Shown here in pieces: positions 32,755-40,855 of a stretch of 52,996 nt of DNA. The notes below the pieces were generated by a model. That model was not told where the DNA came from. It did not search any database and worked only from the letters and a program-made list of their open reading frames with translations. The stretch is from an uncultured Collinsella sp. (GTDB lineage: Bacteria; Actinomycetota; Coriobacteriia; Coriobacteriales; Coriobacteriaceae), in NCBI GenBank assembly GCA_959605475.1, contig CAUHFS010000008.1, forward strand, positions 1-52,996, written 5' to 3'. Each line of letters starts with the position of its first letter. Positions within the stretch are counted from its first letter, which is position 1. Made by a program: the position numbers and the translations under genes.

Positions 32755-33789
32755 CTAGCAAATCCTCGGTAGCTGCTCTCCTACGAGCATGTCGAGGATA
32801 CGGGTCGAGCCCCAGCCGGTGCGTACGCGCACGGCGGGACGGGCGCCCTCGGCAAGCGGCAGCACGCGGCCGATAATGGCAGCGTTCTCTCCGTAGCGGG
32901 CGGCGCGCATGGCCGCCAGCGCGGCATCGGCCTGCTCAGCCGGCACCACGGCGACCATCTTGCCCTCGTTTGCCACCTGCAGCACATCGTAGCCGAGCAT
33001 CTCGCAGGCTGCCTGCACGTCGGGGCGCACGGGCACGGCATCCTCGTCGACCTCCATGGCAACGCCGCTGGCCTGCGCAAACTCGTTGAGTGTGGACGCC
33101 AGGCCACCGCGCGTGGGGTCGCGGAAGCAGCGCGTGTCGGGCGCTGCGGCCAGTACGTCGGCGATCAGGTGGTTGAGCGGCGCGGCATCGCTTTCGATGG
33201 TGCTCGAAAACGCCAGACCCTCGCGTTGGCTCATGATGGCGATGCCGTGGTCGCCTAGCGTACCCGATACCAGGATGGCGTCGCCGGGCCGACAGTTCGC
33301 GCCGCTGAGCGCCACGCCCTCGGGCACCTCGCCCACGCCGGCGGTATTGATGTAGACACCGTCGGCCCCGCCGCGCTCGACCACCTTGGTGTCGCCCGTG
33401 ATGATCGCCACGTCCGCCTCGCGCGCCGTCTCCGCCATGGTCTGCACGATCTGACGCAGCTTGTCCATGGGGTAGCCCTCTTCGAGGATAAAACCGCACG
33501 ATAGGTAGCGCACGTTGGCACCCGAGGTCGCGACGTCGTTAACGGTTCCGCACACGGCGAGTCGGCCGATATTGCCGCCGGGGAAGAACTGCGGCGAGAC
33601 TACAAAGCTGTCGGTCGACATGGCGATGCACCCGCTCGCGGGCAGCGCAGCGACGCCGGCATCGTTGCCCTCGAGCAGTTCGGGCGACCCAAAGGCATCC
33701 AAAAAGACCTCATCGATGATGCGTTTCATCATCTGGCCGCCAGAGCCGTGGCCCAACAGGACAGTGCTATCGGTGGCAGTACGGGACAT
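32755..33789 (-). CDS. hypE: Hydrogenase maturation protein HypE
   Basis: 344 aa, ATG at 33789, 8 bases after GGAG. HypE belongs to the PurM-like ATP-binding family. It dehydrates a C-terminal cysteine thiocarboxamide to thiocyanate, which supplies CN ligands for the NiFe site. The sequence ends in PRIC, so the required terminal Cys is present. LLGHGSGGQMMKRII, GNDAGVAAL and RDPTRGGLASTLNEFA are family motifs. The last 18 codons are duplicated at 25669-25724. It is the last gene of the nikR-hypF-hypC-hypD-hypE operon. Two adjacent synonymous differences between duplicates suggest the tail came with the island. Confidence 0.95.
   Translation of the reverse strand: MSRTATDSTVLLGHGSGGQMMKRIIDEVFLDAFGSPELLEGNDAGVAALPASGCIAMSTDSFVVSPQFFPGGNIGRLAVCGTVNDVATSGANVRYLSCGFILEEGYPMDKLRQIVQTMAETAREADVAIITGDTKVVERGGADGVYINTAGVGEVPEGVALSGANCRPGDAILVSGTLGDHGIAIMSQREGLAFSSTIESDAAPLNHLIADVLAAAPDTRCFRDPTRGGLASTLNEFAQASGVAMEVDEDAVPVRPDVQAACEMLGYDVLQVANEGKMVAVVPAEQADAALAAMRAARYGENAAIIGRVLPLAEGARPAVRVRTGWGSTRILDMLVGEQLPRIC
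32756..32811 (-). repeat. hypE 3'-end repeat, right boundary of PTS island
   Basis: This 56-base segment is the functional 3' end of hypE and matches 25669-25724 at 54 of 56 positions. The two repeats are in the same orientation and enclose 7.03 kb with the LicR-like regulator, PTS genes, GH1, HPr and a membrane protein. The repeat ends are sharp on both sides. No integrase is present between them. Confidence 0.85.
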
Positions 33790-33873
33790 ATCGAAAACTC
33801 CAATCGAGGACGGAATTATATGGGTGAGGTGCAGCGTCGACCGGCCCGCCGTTCGTTAGAGCGGCGGAACCCA

Positions 33874-34986
33874 TTAGCCTCGGTAGCGGAAATATGCTGC
33901 ACAGCTGCCCTCGGAACTCACCATGCAGGGGCCGATGGGATGCTCGGGTGTACAAGCGCAGCCGAACAGAGGGCAGTCGCTCGGCGTAATGGCCCCGCGC
34001 AGCACGTCGCCGCAGCGGCAGCCGCGTGGCTCGACCGTCGGTTCAATGGGTACGTCAAAGCGGGCGCCGGCATCAAAGCGCGCGAATTCGGGTCGGATGG
34101 AAAGACCCGAATTCACAATCGGTCCCAGCCCGCGCCACGTGGTGTCGCACGGCTCAAACACCTGCTCGACCAGCTGGCGCGCCACGGGGTTGCCGTCTGC
34201 GTTGACGCCACGGCGGTAGGCGTTGTCGATTGCGGGCTGCCCCTCAACAACCATCTGGACCAGCATGCAGATGCCTTGCAGAATATCGACCGGCTCAAAT
34301 CCGGTGACTACGCCTGGGGTCTCGAACTCATCGACCAAAAAGTCAAAGGGGGCTAAGCCCGTGATGGTGGCGACGTGTCCCGGAAGGATAAAGCCGTCGA
34401 TAGTGGTCTCGGGATCGTTGGCGATGGCGCGCAGCGCCGGCGGCGTGGTCTTGTGGGCGCAATAGACCGAGAAGTTCTGGAGTCCGCGTGCATCGGCCTC
34501 CAAAATGGCGGCGGCGATGGTGGGCGTCGTGGTCTCAAAGCCGACGCCCATAAAGATGACCGGGCGATCGGGGTTGTGTTCGGCGATATCGAGTGCATCG
34601 AGCGGGGAGTACACAATGCGAATATCGCGCCCCGCCGCCTTTTGCGCGGCGAGCGAGGTAGACGACCCGGGCACGCGCATCATGTCGCCAAAGGTGGTGA
34701 TGATGGCGCCGTCCATCTTGGCGAGCGCGATTGCATCGTCGATATCGCGGTTGGCGGTAACGCAGACGGGGCAACCCGGACCGCTCAGCAGTTTGAGCCC
34801 GGCAGGCATAATGGAGCGAAAACCATAGCGCCCGATGCTCACGGTATGCGTGCCGCAGACTTCCATAAGGTTGATGCTGCGATTACCGACAAGCTCATGA
34901 ATACGATCGATGAGCTCGCGAGCCAGCCTGGGGTCGCGAAATGCCGAAAAGTCGATACCGGAGCGAACCGGCTGCGCAGCCGCCAC
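33874..34986 (-). CDS. hypD: Hydrogenase maturation protein HypD
   Basis: 370 aa, GTG start at 34986 that overlaps the hypC stop codon (TAGTG). HypD is an iron-sulfur scaffold that, with HypC and HypE, builds Fe(CN)2CO. Seen: NLMEVCGTHT (cysteine and CGTHT motif), LLSGPGCPVCVT, and a C-terminal cluster of cysteines (GCRCGDVLRG, DCPLFGCACTPEHPIGPCMVSSEG), which fit the [4Fe-4S] ligands. Length matches the family. The 1-base overlap with hypC indicates translational coupling. Confidence 0.95.
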   Translation of the reverse strand: MAAAQPVRSGIDFSAFRDPRLARELIDRIHELVGNRSINLMEVCGTHTVSIGRYGFRSIMPAGLKLLSGPGCPVCVTANRDIDDAIALAKMDGAIITTFGDMMRVPGSSTSLAAQKAAGRDIRIVYSPLDALDIAEHNPDRPVIFMGVGFETTTPTIAAAILEADARGLQNFSVYCAHKTTPPALRAIANDPETTIDGFILPGHVATITGLAPFDFLVDEFETPGVVTGFEPVDILQGICMLVQMVVEGQPAIDNAYRRGVNADGNPVARQLVEQVFEPCDTTWRGLGPIVNSGLSIRPEFARFDAGARFDVPIEPTVEPRGCRCGDVLRGAITPSDCPLFGCACTPEHPIGPCMVSSEGSCAAYFRYRG

Positions 34987-35246
34987 TAGTACGCCTCGGC
35001 CGGGTTGCTGGCCAGTTGGTCTTCTTCGACCAGTTCGGTCATAGTGTTGACCAGGTCGAGCGTATCCTGCGCCTCCTGCTCGTTGACAATCTGGATGCCA
35101 AAGCCGGCGTGTACGAGAATGTAGTCGCCAACCTGCGCCGTCGGCACGAGTCGCAGCGACACGGGGCGCTCGATGCCCATCATGTCGACGGTGGCCTTGA
35201 GGTCGTCGTCGCGTTTGACTACTTTACCGGGAACGGCAAGGCACAT
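34986..35246 (-). CDS. hypC: Hydrogenase maturation chaperone HypC
   Basis: 86 aa, ATG after AAGGGGAG. The N-terminal MCLAVPGKV, with Cys2 as iron ligand, and the DYILVHAGFGIQIVNEQEA segment identify HypC. It carries the Fe(CN)2CO unit from HypD to the large hydrogenase subunit. The gene is coupled to hypD (1-base overlap) and 134 bases downstream of hypF, so it may have its own promoter as well. Hydrogenase structural genes are not in the window. Confidence 0.95.
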   Translation of the reverse strand: MCLAVPGKVVKRDDDLKATVDMMGIERPVSLRLVPTAQVGDYILVHAGFGIQIVNEQEAQDTLDLVNTMTELVEEDQLASNPAEAY

Positions 35247-35380
35247 ATTGCTCCCCTTTTATACGCTTTGCGCTGGACGGGCGCTCAATAATCCGTCAGT
35301 TGATGGTAGCGCTCGCGGGGTTCGCGGGCAAACGCGTTACGCCTGTGAGACGACTGGGCGCGGCGGCGTGCGAGGGCGAG

Positions 35381-38065
35381 CTACTGCGATGCAATCTGCG
35401 CAAGACGAGCGCGCGCGACCGCTGCCTGACCGTAGGCGATGCAGCCGTCGTTGACGGGTACGGAGTGGGGAACCAAGACAGTGAGACCCATGCTTTTGAG
35501 CTCGCGGGTGAGGAGCTGGAGCAAAAGCCGGTTCATGAACACACCGCCCGAGAGCGCGACGGTATCGAGGCCTTCGCGCGCACAGATTTCGCGTGCGATT
35601 CGTGCCGAAGAACGCGCGATGGCGATATGGAAGTCGAGCGCGAGCCGGTCGGCGGATTCTCCGATCTCGATTCTGCTCAAAAGTGCCTCAAAAAGTGGCT
35701 TGGGGTCCAGAACGAAAGGGCTATCCGAGGCAGCCTGGACAGTTAGTTCAGATACGTATCTTTTAGAGTGGCTCTGGGTGGCAAAAGTCGTCTGTAGGGA
35801 CTCCAAATGGGTCGATTTGGGGCCTGTGCCGGGCACACTTGCTGTAAATAGGGTGTCCGGAGAGCCTATTTTGGCCAAATCTGAGGCAAAAATGCCAGAT
35901 AGGGGGTTAGTAGTTAATACGTATCTGAACAAACTGTCCAGCGATGTTGAAACGGATGCGGATACGCCCACCTGATTGCCAACGAAGCGGCTGATTTCGC
36001 CGTCAAGCGCGCGCCAGGCGGCGGCTTCGAGTTCTATGGCGGGTTCGCCCTCGTAGGTTGCCTTGCCGCAGATGCCCAGAATCGCTGCCGCGGCATCAAA
36101 GAGACGCCCCATGCTGCTGGTACGCGGGCTGTTGATGCCGCGCTCGATCATGGTGGCTGTCACGCGGCGCGTTTGCTCGTCGAGGCTGTCCAAAAGCCGA
36201 GCGGCACCTGGGTGCTCGAGCAGGCCGAGCTCGCTCAGCAGGGCAAAGGCGTTGCGGCGGGCATCGCGTACGGACGCTACGCCACCGGGTAGGGCCCAAG
36301 TGCGCAGATGCGCTGCGCGCTCAAAGTCAGCAAGGCCAGCGACAAGAAACTCGCCGCCCCAAATGGTCCCATCGGTGCCGGCGCCGGTGCCGTCAAAGGC
36401 GATGCCAAGGACACGCGCGTCGGTTGTAAGCTGGCCCGCGGCGATGGCCTCGGCCATTACGCTCGCGATATGCGCATGATGGTGCTGCACCTCGACGAGC
36501 GGCAGATTGCATTTTCGCGCCTGCTCGCGCGCCCACTGGCCCGATAGATAGCTGGGGTGTACATCGCAGGCCAAGGCGGCGGGCGCCAAGTCAAAAAGAT
36601 CTTCCAAGCGCGTGCGCGCGGCGTTCCAGGCATCGAAGGTCCCGCCGTTTTCAACATCGCCGATATGCTGCGACACAAAACAGGTCGCCTCGCCGTTCGT
36701 CCCTTCACGCGTGAGCGCGATCGTGGCCTTTTGTTGTGGCCCGCAGGCGAGCACGCAGGACGGAGCGCCGTCGAGCGCCGGCAACGGCAGCGGCTGCGGA
36801 GCGTATCCGCGGGCGCGGCGCACGGGCATAACGGCGCCGTCGACCACGCGTACCACAGAGTCGTCGTAGCGCGACAGAATTGCGCGGTCGTTACCGAGCA
36901 GCGCATCGGCGATGCCGACGGCAACGAGGTGTTCCCAGGCAAGGTTGTCGTCGGTCTCGATGGGTTCTTCGCTCAGGTTGCCGCTGGTCATGACGAGCGC
37001 GTGCATACCGCGGGCTTCTGCCGCGGCAAGCAACAGATGCTGAAGCGGGGTGTAGGGGAGCATAACGCCGAGCTCGGGCAGGTCGTGCGCGATGGACAGC
37101 GCGAGTACGAGGGCGTCGGGAGAATCGTCGTCGCTCCCGCAAACGGCACGTCGGCGCAGCAGCACGATGGGGCGGATACTGCCGGCGAGCAGATCGCGTT
37201 CAGCATCGTCGATATGACACAGGCGCTCGGTATCAGCAAGGTCGCGCACCATGACGGCAAGCGGCTTGTTGCTGCGGCGTTTGCGATGGCGTAACTCGGC
37301 CACCGCCTGCTCGTTGGCAGCGTCACAGGCTAGATGGAATCCGCCCAGGCCCTTGATGGCGACGATACCGCCGTTGGCCAGCAACTCAACACAGCGGTCG
37401 ATAATGGCGTCGCTGGCCTCGCGTGTGGTGCCGACGGCCGGTGTCGCGGACGAATTCCCGCACGCATCGCCGTTCACAGCCTCGCGCCACGTAATATGCG
37501 GCCCGCAATCAAAGCAGGCATCGGGCTGCGCATGAAAGCGCCGGTCAAGCGGGTCGCCATACTCTGCGGCGCACTCGGGGCACATAGGAAAGCAATCCAT
37601 CGACGTGGCCGCTCGGTCATAAGGCAGCGATCGGATGATGGTAAAGCGCGGCCCGCAGTTGGTGCAGTTGATAAAGGGGTAGTGATAGCGTCGGTCGGTG
37701 GGGTCGAACAGTTCGCGCAGGCAGTCGTCACAGGTGGCGATATCGGGGGAGATGAGCGTCGTGTGCACGGTCTGATCCTGCGACGCTACAATACGAAAGG
37801 CCTGCTCATCGTCGGTATCCCAAGCGTCGGGCTCCAGGTCCTCAACAGCGACATGCTCAACGCGGGCCGCGGCAGGCGCGTGCTCCGACAGCGCGGTGAC
37901 AAATTCGTCGAGTGCCTCGACTGAAGCATGCGCCTCGATGTGCACGCCATCGCCCGCGTTGAGCACCCAGCCGCAAATGCCATGCGCCATAGCCTCGCGA
38001 TACACAAATGGCCGCATGCCAACGCCCTGCACAATGCCCGTTACATGGATATGCACATGTCGCAT
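35381..38065 (-). CDS. hypF: Carbamoyltransferase HypF, with in-frame insertion
   Basis: 894 aa, ATG at 38065, after GGAAGG. HypF converts carbamoyl phosphate to carbamoyl-AMP and loads HypE for CN synthesis. Domains: acylphosphatase (~1-90, GIVQGVGMRPFVYREA), two zinc fingers with CxxC pairs (~110-190, CDDC, CTNCG, CPEC, CFDCG), YrdC (~205-390, IVAIKGLGGFHLACDA) and Kae1-like C-terminal domain (HHHAHIASVM, GIAFDGTGAGTDGTIWGG, SGGVFMNRLL). Residues ~709-777 (35735-35941) are an inserted MITE-like segment in frame. Without it the protein would be ~825 aa, nearer the normal length. Confidence 0.93.
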   Translation of the reverse strand: MRHVHIHVTGIVQGVGMRPFVYREAMAHGICGWVLNAGDGVHIEAHASVEALDEFVTALSEHAPAAARVEHVAVEDLEPDAWDTDDEQAFRIVASQDQTVHTTLISPDIATCDDCLRELFDPTDRRYHYPFINCTNCGPRFTIIRSLPYDRAATSMDCFPMCPECAAEYGDPLDRRFHAQPDACFDCGPHITWREAVNGDACGNSSATPAVGTTREASDAIIDRCVELLANGGIVAIKGLGGFHLACDAANEQAVAELRHRKRRSNKPLAVMVRDLADTERLCHIDDAERDLLAGSIRPIVLLRRRAVCGSDDDSPDALVLALSIAHDLPELGVMLPYTPLQHLLLAAAEARGMHALVMTSGNLSEEPIETDDNLAWEHLVAVGIADALLGNDRAILSRYDDSVVRVVDGAVMPVRRARGYAPQPLPLPALDGAPSCVLACGPQQKATIALTREGTNGEATCFVSQHIGDVENGGTFDAWNAARTRLEDLFDLAPAALACDVHPSYLSGQWAREQARKCNLPLVEVQHHHAHIASVMAEAIAAGQLTTDARVLGIAFDGTGAGTDGTIWGGEFLVAGLADFERAAHLRTWALPGGVASVRDARRNAFALLSELGLLEHPGAARLLDSLDEQTRRVTATMIERGINSPRTSSMGRLFDAAAAILGICGKATYEGEPAIELEAAAWRALDGEISRFVGNQVGVSASVSTSLDSLFRYVLTTNPLSGIFASDLAKIGSPDTLFTASVPGTGPKSTHLESLQTTFATQSHSKRYVSELTVQAASDSPFVLDPKPLFEALLSRIEIGESADRLALDFHIAIARSSARIAREICAREGLDTVALSGGVFMNRLLLQLLTRELKSMGLTVLVPHSVPVNDGCIAYGQAAVARARLAQIASQ
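35735..35941. mobile_element. 207-bp MITE-like element inserted in frame in hypF
   Basis: Arms CTGGACAG-TTAGTTCAGATACGTAT type: 35735-35759 and 35917-35941 are 25-base inverse repeats with one mismatch. The enclosed DNA is visibly less GC-rich than the rest of hypF. The length is 207 bases (69 codons) and both frames are open through it on the minus strand. An internal motif GCCAAAT-N6-CAAAAAT-GCCAGA (35874-35899) recurs with small spacing changes in the palindrome at 43805-44013. No transposase gene is inside. Confidence 0.7.
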
Positions 38066-38123
38066 GCGACCTTCCTTCGTTGAAACCTGTCCCTTTTTGG
38101 CAGGTGCGCTGTGGGAAATCCCG

Positions 38124-38618
38124 CTACAGCCCCAGGCTTTGCTTGGTGGCGGCGCAGGTGAGCTCGCCGTGCTTAACGCCGCGCAGCCCCAGCAACCGGT
38201 CCGCTAGCTCATAGACGCGTTTGCCGCGACCCTTGAGCGCCAGAATCTCCAGGCAGTTGTGGTGGTCCAGATGCACGTGCATGGTCGAGACGATCTCGTC
38301 GGTGTAGTCGTGCTGCACCTCGTCCAGACGGCGCGTCAGATCGCCGGTATGGTGGTCATAGATCATGGTGAGCGAACCGATGACCTGCTCGTCGGGCGTG
38401 CGCATCTGTTCCTTGGCGATCGAGGCGCGAATCAGATCGCGTACGGCCTCGGATCGGTTAGCCACGTCACCACGGCGCGCGATCTGCTCGTCAAAGCGGC
38501 GCAGCAGGTCGTCGGGCGCGGTGACCGAAAAGCGGACCAGCTCGGAGCTGGAGCCGCTGCAGCGGCAGCTCGCATCGTCGTCCACACCGTGATCGTGCGC
38601 GTGCTCGTGTTCGGCCAC
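38124..38618 (-). CDS. nikR: Nickel-responsive regulator NikR
   Basis: 164 aa, GTG start at 38618, one base after the previous stop codon. Residues ~25-70 are the ribbon-helix-helix DNA-binding region (ELVRFSVTAPDDLLRRFDEQIARRG). The ACT-like nickel domain contains VQHDYTDEIVSTMHVHLDHHNCLEIL: His103, His114, His116 and Cys122 match the known NikR Ni ligands in spacing. An extra His-rich start (HEHAHDH) could bind Ni too. It lies in the hydrogenase maturation operon and probably links nickel supply to hydrogenase assembly. The usual target nikABCDE transport genes are not here. Confidence 0.93.
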   Translation of the reverse strand: MAEHEHAHDHGVDDDASCRCSGSSSELVRFSVTAPDDLLRRFDEQIARRGDVANRSEAVRDLIRASIAKEQMRTPDEQVIGSLTMIYDHHTGDLTRRLDEVQHDYTDEIVSTMHVHLDHHNCLEILALKGRGKRVYELADRLLGLRGVKHGELTCAATKQSLGL

Positions 38619-38619
38619 C

Positions 38620-38868
38620 TTACACCAGCTTCACGGAGCCGACGGAGTTGTGGTCGGCCTCGATGGCTTCCTCGTAGCCCTCGAGCGCGTCATGCGCCTC
38701 GTGCAACGCGGCCATGGCGGCCTCGAGCTTGGCGCCGATGCGCTCCATGTCAAAATTCTCGGTCGCATGCAGCAACTGATGGCTCCATTCGTGAGCGAGC
38801 TCGATGGTGTCGTCGACCTGTTTGACGCTCATGGCAAGCTGGCTCATGTTCATTCCAACATCATGCAT
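38620..38868 (-). CDS. Small His-containing protein upstream of nikR, unknown
   Basis: 82 aa, ATG at 38868, 7 bases after AAAGGAG, so clearly translated. It is acidic, helix-rich and has a coiled-coil-like pattern (LEAAMAALHEAHDALEGYEEAIEADH), with six or seven His and no Cys. No family is recognised. It is first in the operon and one base ahead of nikR, so a role in nickel handling or hydrogenase maturation is possible but not shown. Confidence 0.75.
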   Translation of the reverse strand: MHDVGMNMSQLAMSVKQVDDTIELAHEWSHQLLHATENFDMERIGAKLEAAMAALHEAHDALEGYEEAIEADHNSVGSVKLV

Positions 38869-38944
38869 GGGAAATCTCCTTTTGTATGGGGCAGTTCAGT
38901 GGTTCAGATTTTACTACGCCCGCTTTGCGCGCAGCTGCATAAGA

Positions 38945-38978
38945 AAACGGGTGCGAGCCTGTGCGACCCGCACCCGTT
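38945..38978 (-). terminator. Terminator after trxA (minus strand)
   Basis: AACGGGTGCG (38946-38955) pairs with CGCACCCGTT (38969-38978). On the minus strand the stem is followed by TTTTCTT. It separates trxA from the hyp operon promoter region at 38869-38945. The 39000-39089 stretch has a further small GAGCGG/CCGCTC stem. Confidence 0.75.
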
Positions 38979-39089
38979 CACTGGGGGCTGTTTGTAACTA
39001 CCATACTATCCGTGGTCGCATGCCTTGCGTTTGGCACTCCGGTGAGCGGTGCGAAACCGCTCATGGACGGCAGACAAGTAACAAGCGTA

Positions 39090-39410
39090 TTACAGATGTT
39101 TCTCCAGCAGTGCCTGAAGTCTTGCCTTGGGTAAGGCGCCAACCGAGCGGTCGACCTCCTCGCCGTTCTTAAAGACGATCAGCGTGGGGATGCTCATGAC
39201 GCCAAACTTCATGGCCAGGTCCTGGTTGTCGTCGACGTTGCACTTGGCCACAGCCAACTTGCCGGCCAGCTCGTCGGCAACCTCGTCTACGATGGGCGAG
39301 AGCGAGCGGCAGGGGCCGCACCACGGGGCCCAAAAATCAACCAGTACGGGCAGGCTATCGTTGACGACAGCGCCGAAGTTCTCGGGGGTAATCTGCTTAA
39401 TGTCAGCCAT
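39090..39410 (-). CDS. trxA: Thioredoxin
   Basis: 106 aa, ATG at 39410, 4 bases after GGAGGTCA. The active site WCGPC lies near residue 30 (VLVDFWAPWCGPCRSL). The cis-Pro region MSIPTLIVFKNGEEV and typical length confirm a classical thioredoxin that reduces disulfides with thioredoxin reductase. It is divergent from an unknown gene at 39547. It is a single-domain, cytoplasmic protein. Confidence 0.95.
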   Translation of the reverse strand: MADIKQITPENFGAVVNDSLPVLVDFWAPWCGPCRSLSPIVDEVADELAGKLAVAKCNVDDNQDLAMKFGVMSIPTLIVFKNGEEVDRSVGALPKARLQALLEKHL

Positions 39411-39512
39411 GGTGACCTCCATAATACGACGCGGCTCGGCCGCGTAAAACTCAGTACGACCGTGCTTATACCCAGCGGCCCGCAAAGCAACCACTCGCGG
39501 GCGGCTCTTTTA

Positions 39513-39518
39513 TATAAT
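39513..39518 (+). promoter_or_regulatory. -10 element for the gene at 39547
   Basis: TATAAT at 39513-39518 lies 29 bases before the start codon. The -35 position (about 39490) has no good match, so it may be weak or activated. Confidence 0.5.
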
Positions 39519-39546
39519 GGTGGGCACGCAAACGATTGGAGAGCGC

Positions 39547-40122
39547 ATGCCCACGTCACAAAGCCAGAAAAAAGAAGCCATCGCTCAGGCGACCGAGCAG
39601 GAGCTCGCGTCGCTTGCAGATCGCGGTGTGCGTATCGCGGGCAACGCGTGCTCGCCGATTGTGCTGGTCAAAGGCGATTTGGATGAAGCCGAGTGCTCGG
39701 GCGGCGAGCTGGCCGCCGGCGCGGATGGCGCCGCGTTGCGCAAGGCGCTCGGTGCCATCGGATATGCCCCCGAGGATTTTTGTGTGCTGGCAAGCGTCGC
39801 CGGCGCGGGCGACGGAGCGGTCGCGGCGGGCGAGGCCCTGACGTGCGACCTGTTCCGCGAGGCGCTGGAGACCTTGGACCCCGAGGCGGTGCTGCTGCTG
39901 GACAACAGTGCGGCCGATGTCATGCGCGAGACCTATGCCGATATGCTTGTGGCAATTGATGACTTTGACACCGCCATGCTCAAGCCCGGCCTGGTCGCCC
40001 ATGTGCAGGGGCGCCGCGTGCTGGCGCTCGACGGTTTTGAGGCGGCGCTCACCGACAAGGCCGCCAAGCAGCGCATGTGGGCCTACATTAAGCAGCTGAC
40101 CCCGGCGGCTGCACCGCTGTAG
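39547..40122 (+). CDS. Conserved-type hypothetical protein
   Basis: 191 aa, ATG at 39547 after GGAGAGCGC. The sequence is alpha/beta in character (VRIAGNACSPIVLVKGDLDEAEC, FCVLASVAGAG, EAVLLLDNSAADVMRETYA, GRRVLALDGFEAALTD) with no signal peptide or membrane segment. The middle (SPIVLVKGD, DPEAVLLLDNSA) resembles uracil-DNA-glycosylase-like folds only weakly, so no function is claimed. It is convergent with the truncated kinase gene, only 18 bases away. Confidence 0.65.
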   Translation: MPTSQSQKKEAIAQATEQELASLADRGVRIAGNACSPIVLVKGDLDEAECSGGELAAGADGAALRKALGAIGYAPEDFCVLASVAGAGDGAVAAGEALTCDLFREALETLDPEAVLLLDNSAADVMRETYADMLVAIDDFDTAMLKPGLVAHVQGRRVLALDGFEAALTDKAAKQRMWAYIKQLTPAAAPL

Positions 40123-40140
40123 CGAGGTTGGCGGCAGCCC

Positions 40141-40668
40141 CTACATCACGGCGCGCAGCTCAAACCGGTCGCCGTTAATGCGGAACTGGCAGTTGCCGTT
40201 CATGCGCTCGACGGCAAGCATAATGCTCTTGGTGCCAAAGCCGTGCCCAGTGTGCTGAGTCACGGGCATGCCGTCGACCATGTGCGGCGCACGGCCAAAC
40301 GTGTTGGAAACCAGCAATAGAAGCTGACCGTCTTCGTAGCGAAGGTTCAGGTCGACAAACCGCTTGCCTTCGGGGGCGGCGCTCGCCGCGGCGATGGCAT
40401 TGTCCAGGGCGTTCGATACCACACTGAATAGATCGACATCGCCCACGTGGACGGTTTCGGGCACGGCGGCGTGCAGGTCGGCGGTGATGCCGTGCGCGTT
40501 GATGTCCGCGGAAAGCGACGAGAGCGCAATGTTGACCGTTTCGTTGGCGCAGTAGCGGCGCACGGCGGTGCGGTCGTTGGTCTCGCAGAGCGCGTCGATG
40601 CGCTCGAGTGCCTCATCGGTGTGACCCTCTTCGATCAGGGCCGCTAGACCGCGCAGGTAGTGGCGCAT
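40141..40668 (-). pseudogene. GHKL-type histidine kinase, 5'-truncated
   Basis: 175 aa of open frame that covers only the kinase core. It has the phospho-acceptor-region tail (MRHYLRGLAALIEEG), normally preceded by HD, and the GHKL ATPase domain (VVSNALDNAIAAASAAPEG, LLLLVSNTFGR, GHGFGTKSIMLAVERMNG). An in-frame TGA lies two codons before the first ATG, and no membrane sensor domain is encoded upstream. Complete relatives (AgrC/LytS-like) have an N-terminal membrane domain of ~200 residues. This is probably a remnant; a stand-alone kinase core is the alternative. Confidence 0.7.
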
Positions 40669-40855
40669 GTCGTATCACATTGAGACCAAGTCAAGAAGAA
40701 TCGCTTCGGTCGAATCGCGTCTTTTGGGTGAGTTCTCAACGTCCGCTGCCGCTGGTTTCCACCGTATGCCGAAAACACCCGGACGATGCCGTGCAGATCG
40801 CTTCGCTCTGCTATAGTCTCCCAAATTCACGTTTTCTACGGGGATGGTGGTTAAT

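Noticed and set aside
39547..40122. Uracil-DNA glycosylase assignment
   Set aside because: Only a vague fold-like resemblance; the catalytic motifs of that family are not visible.
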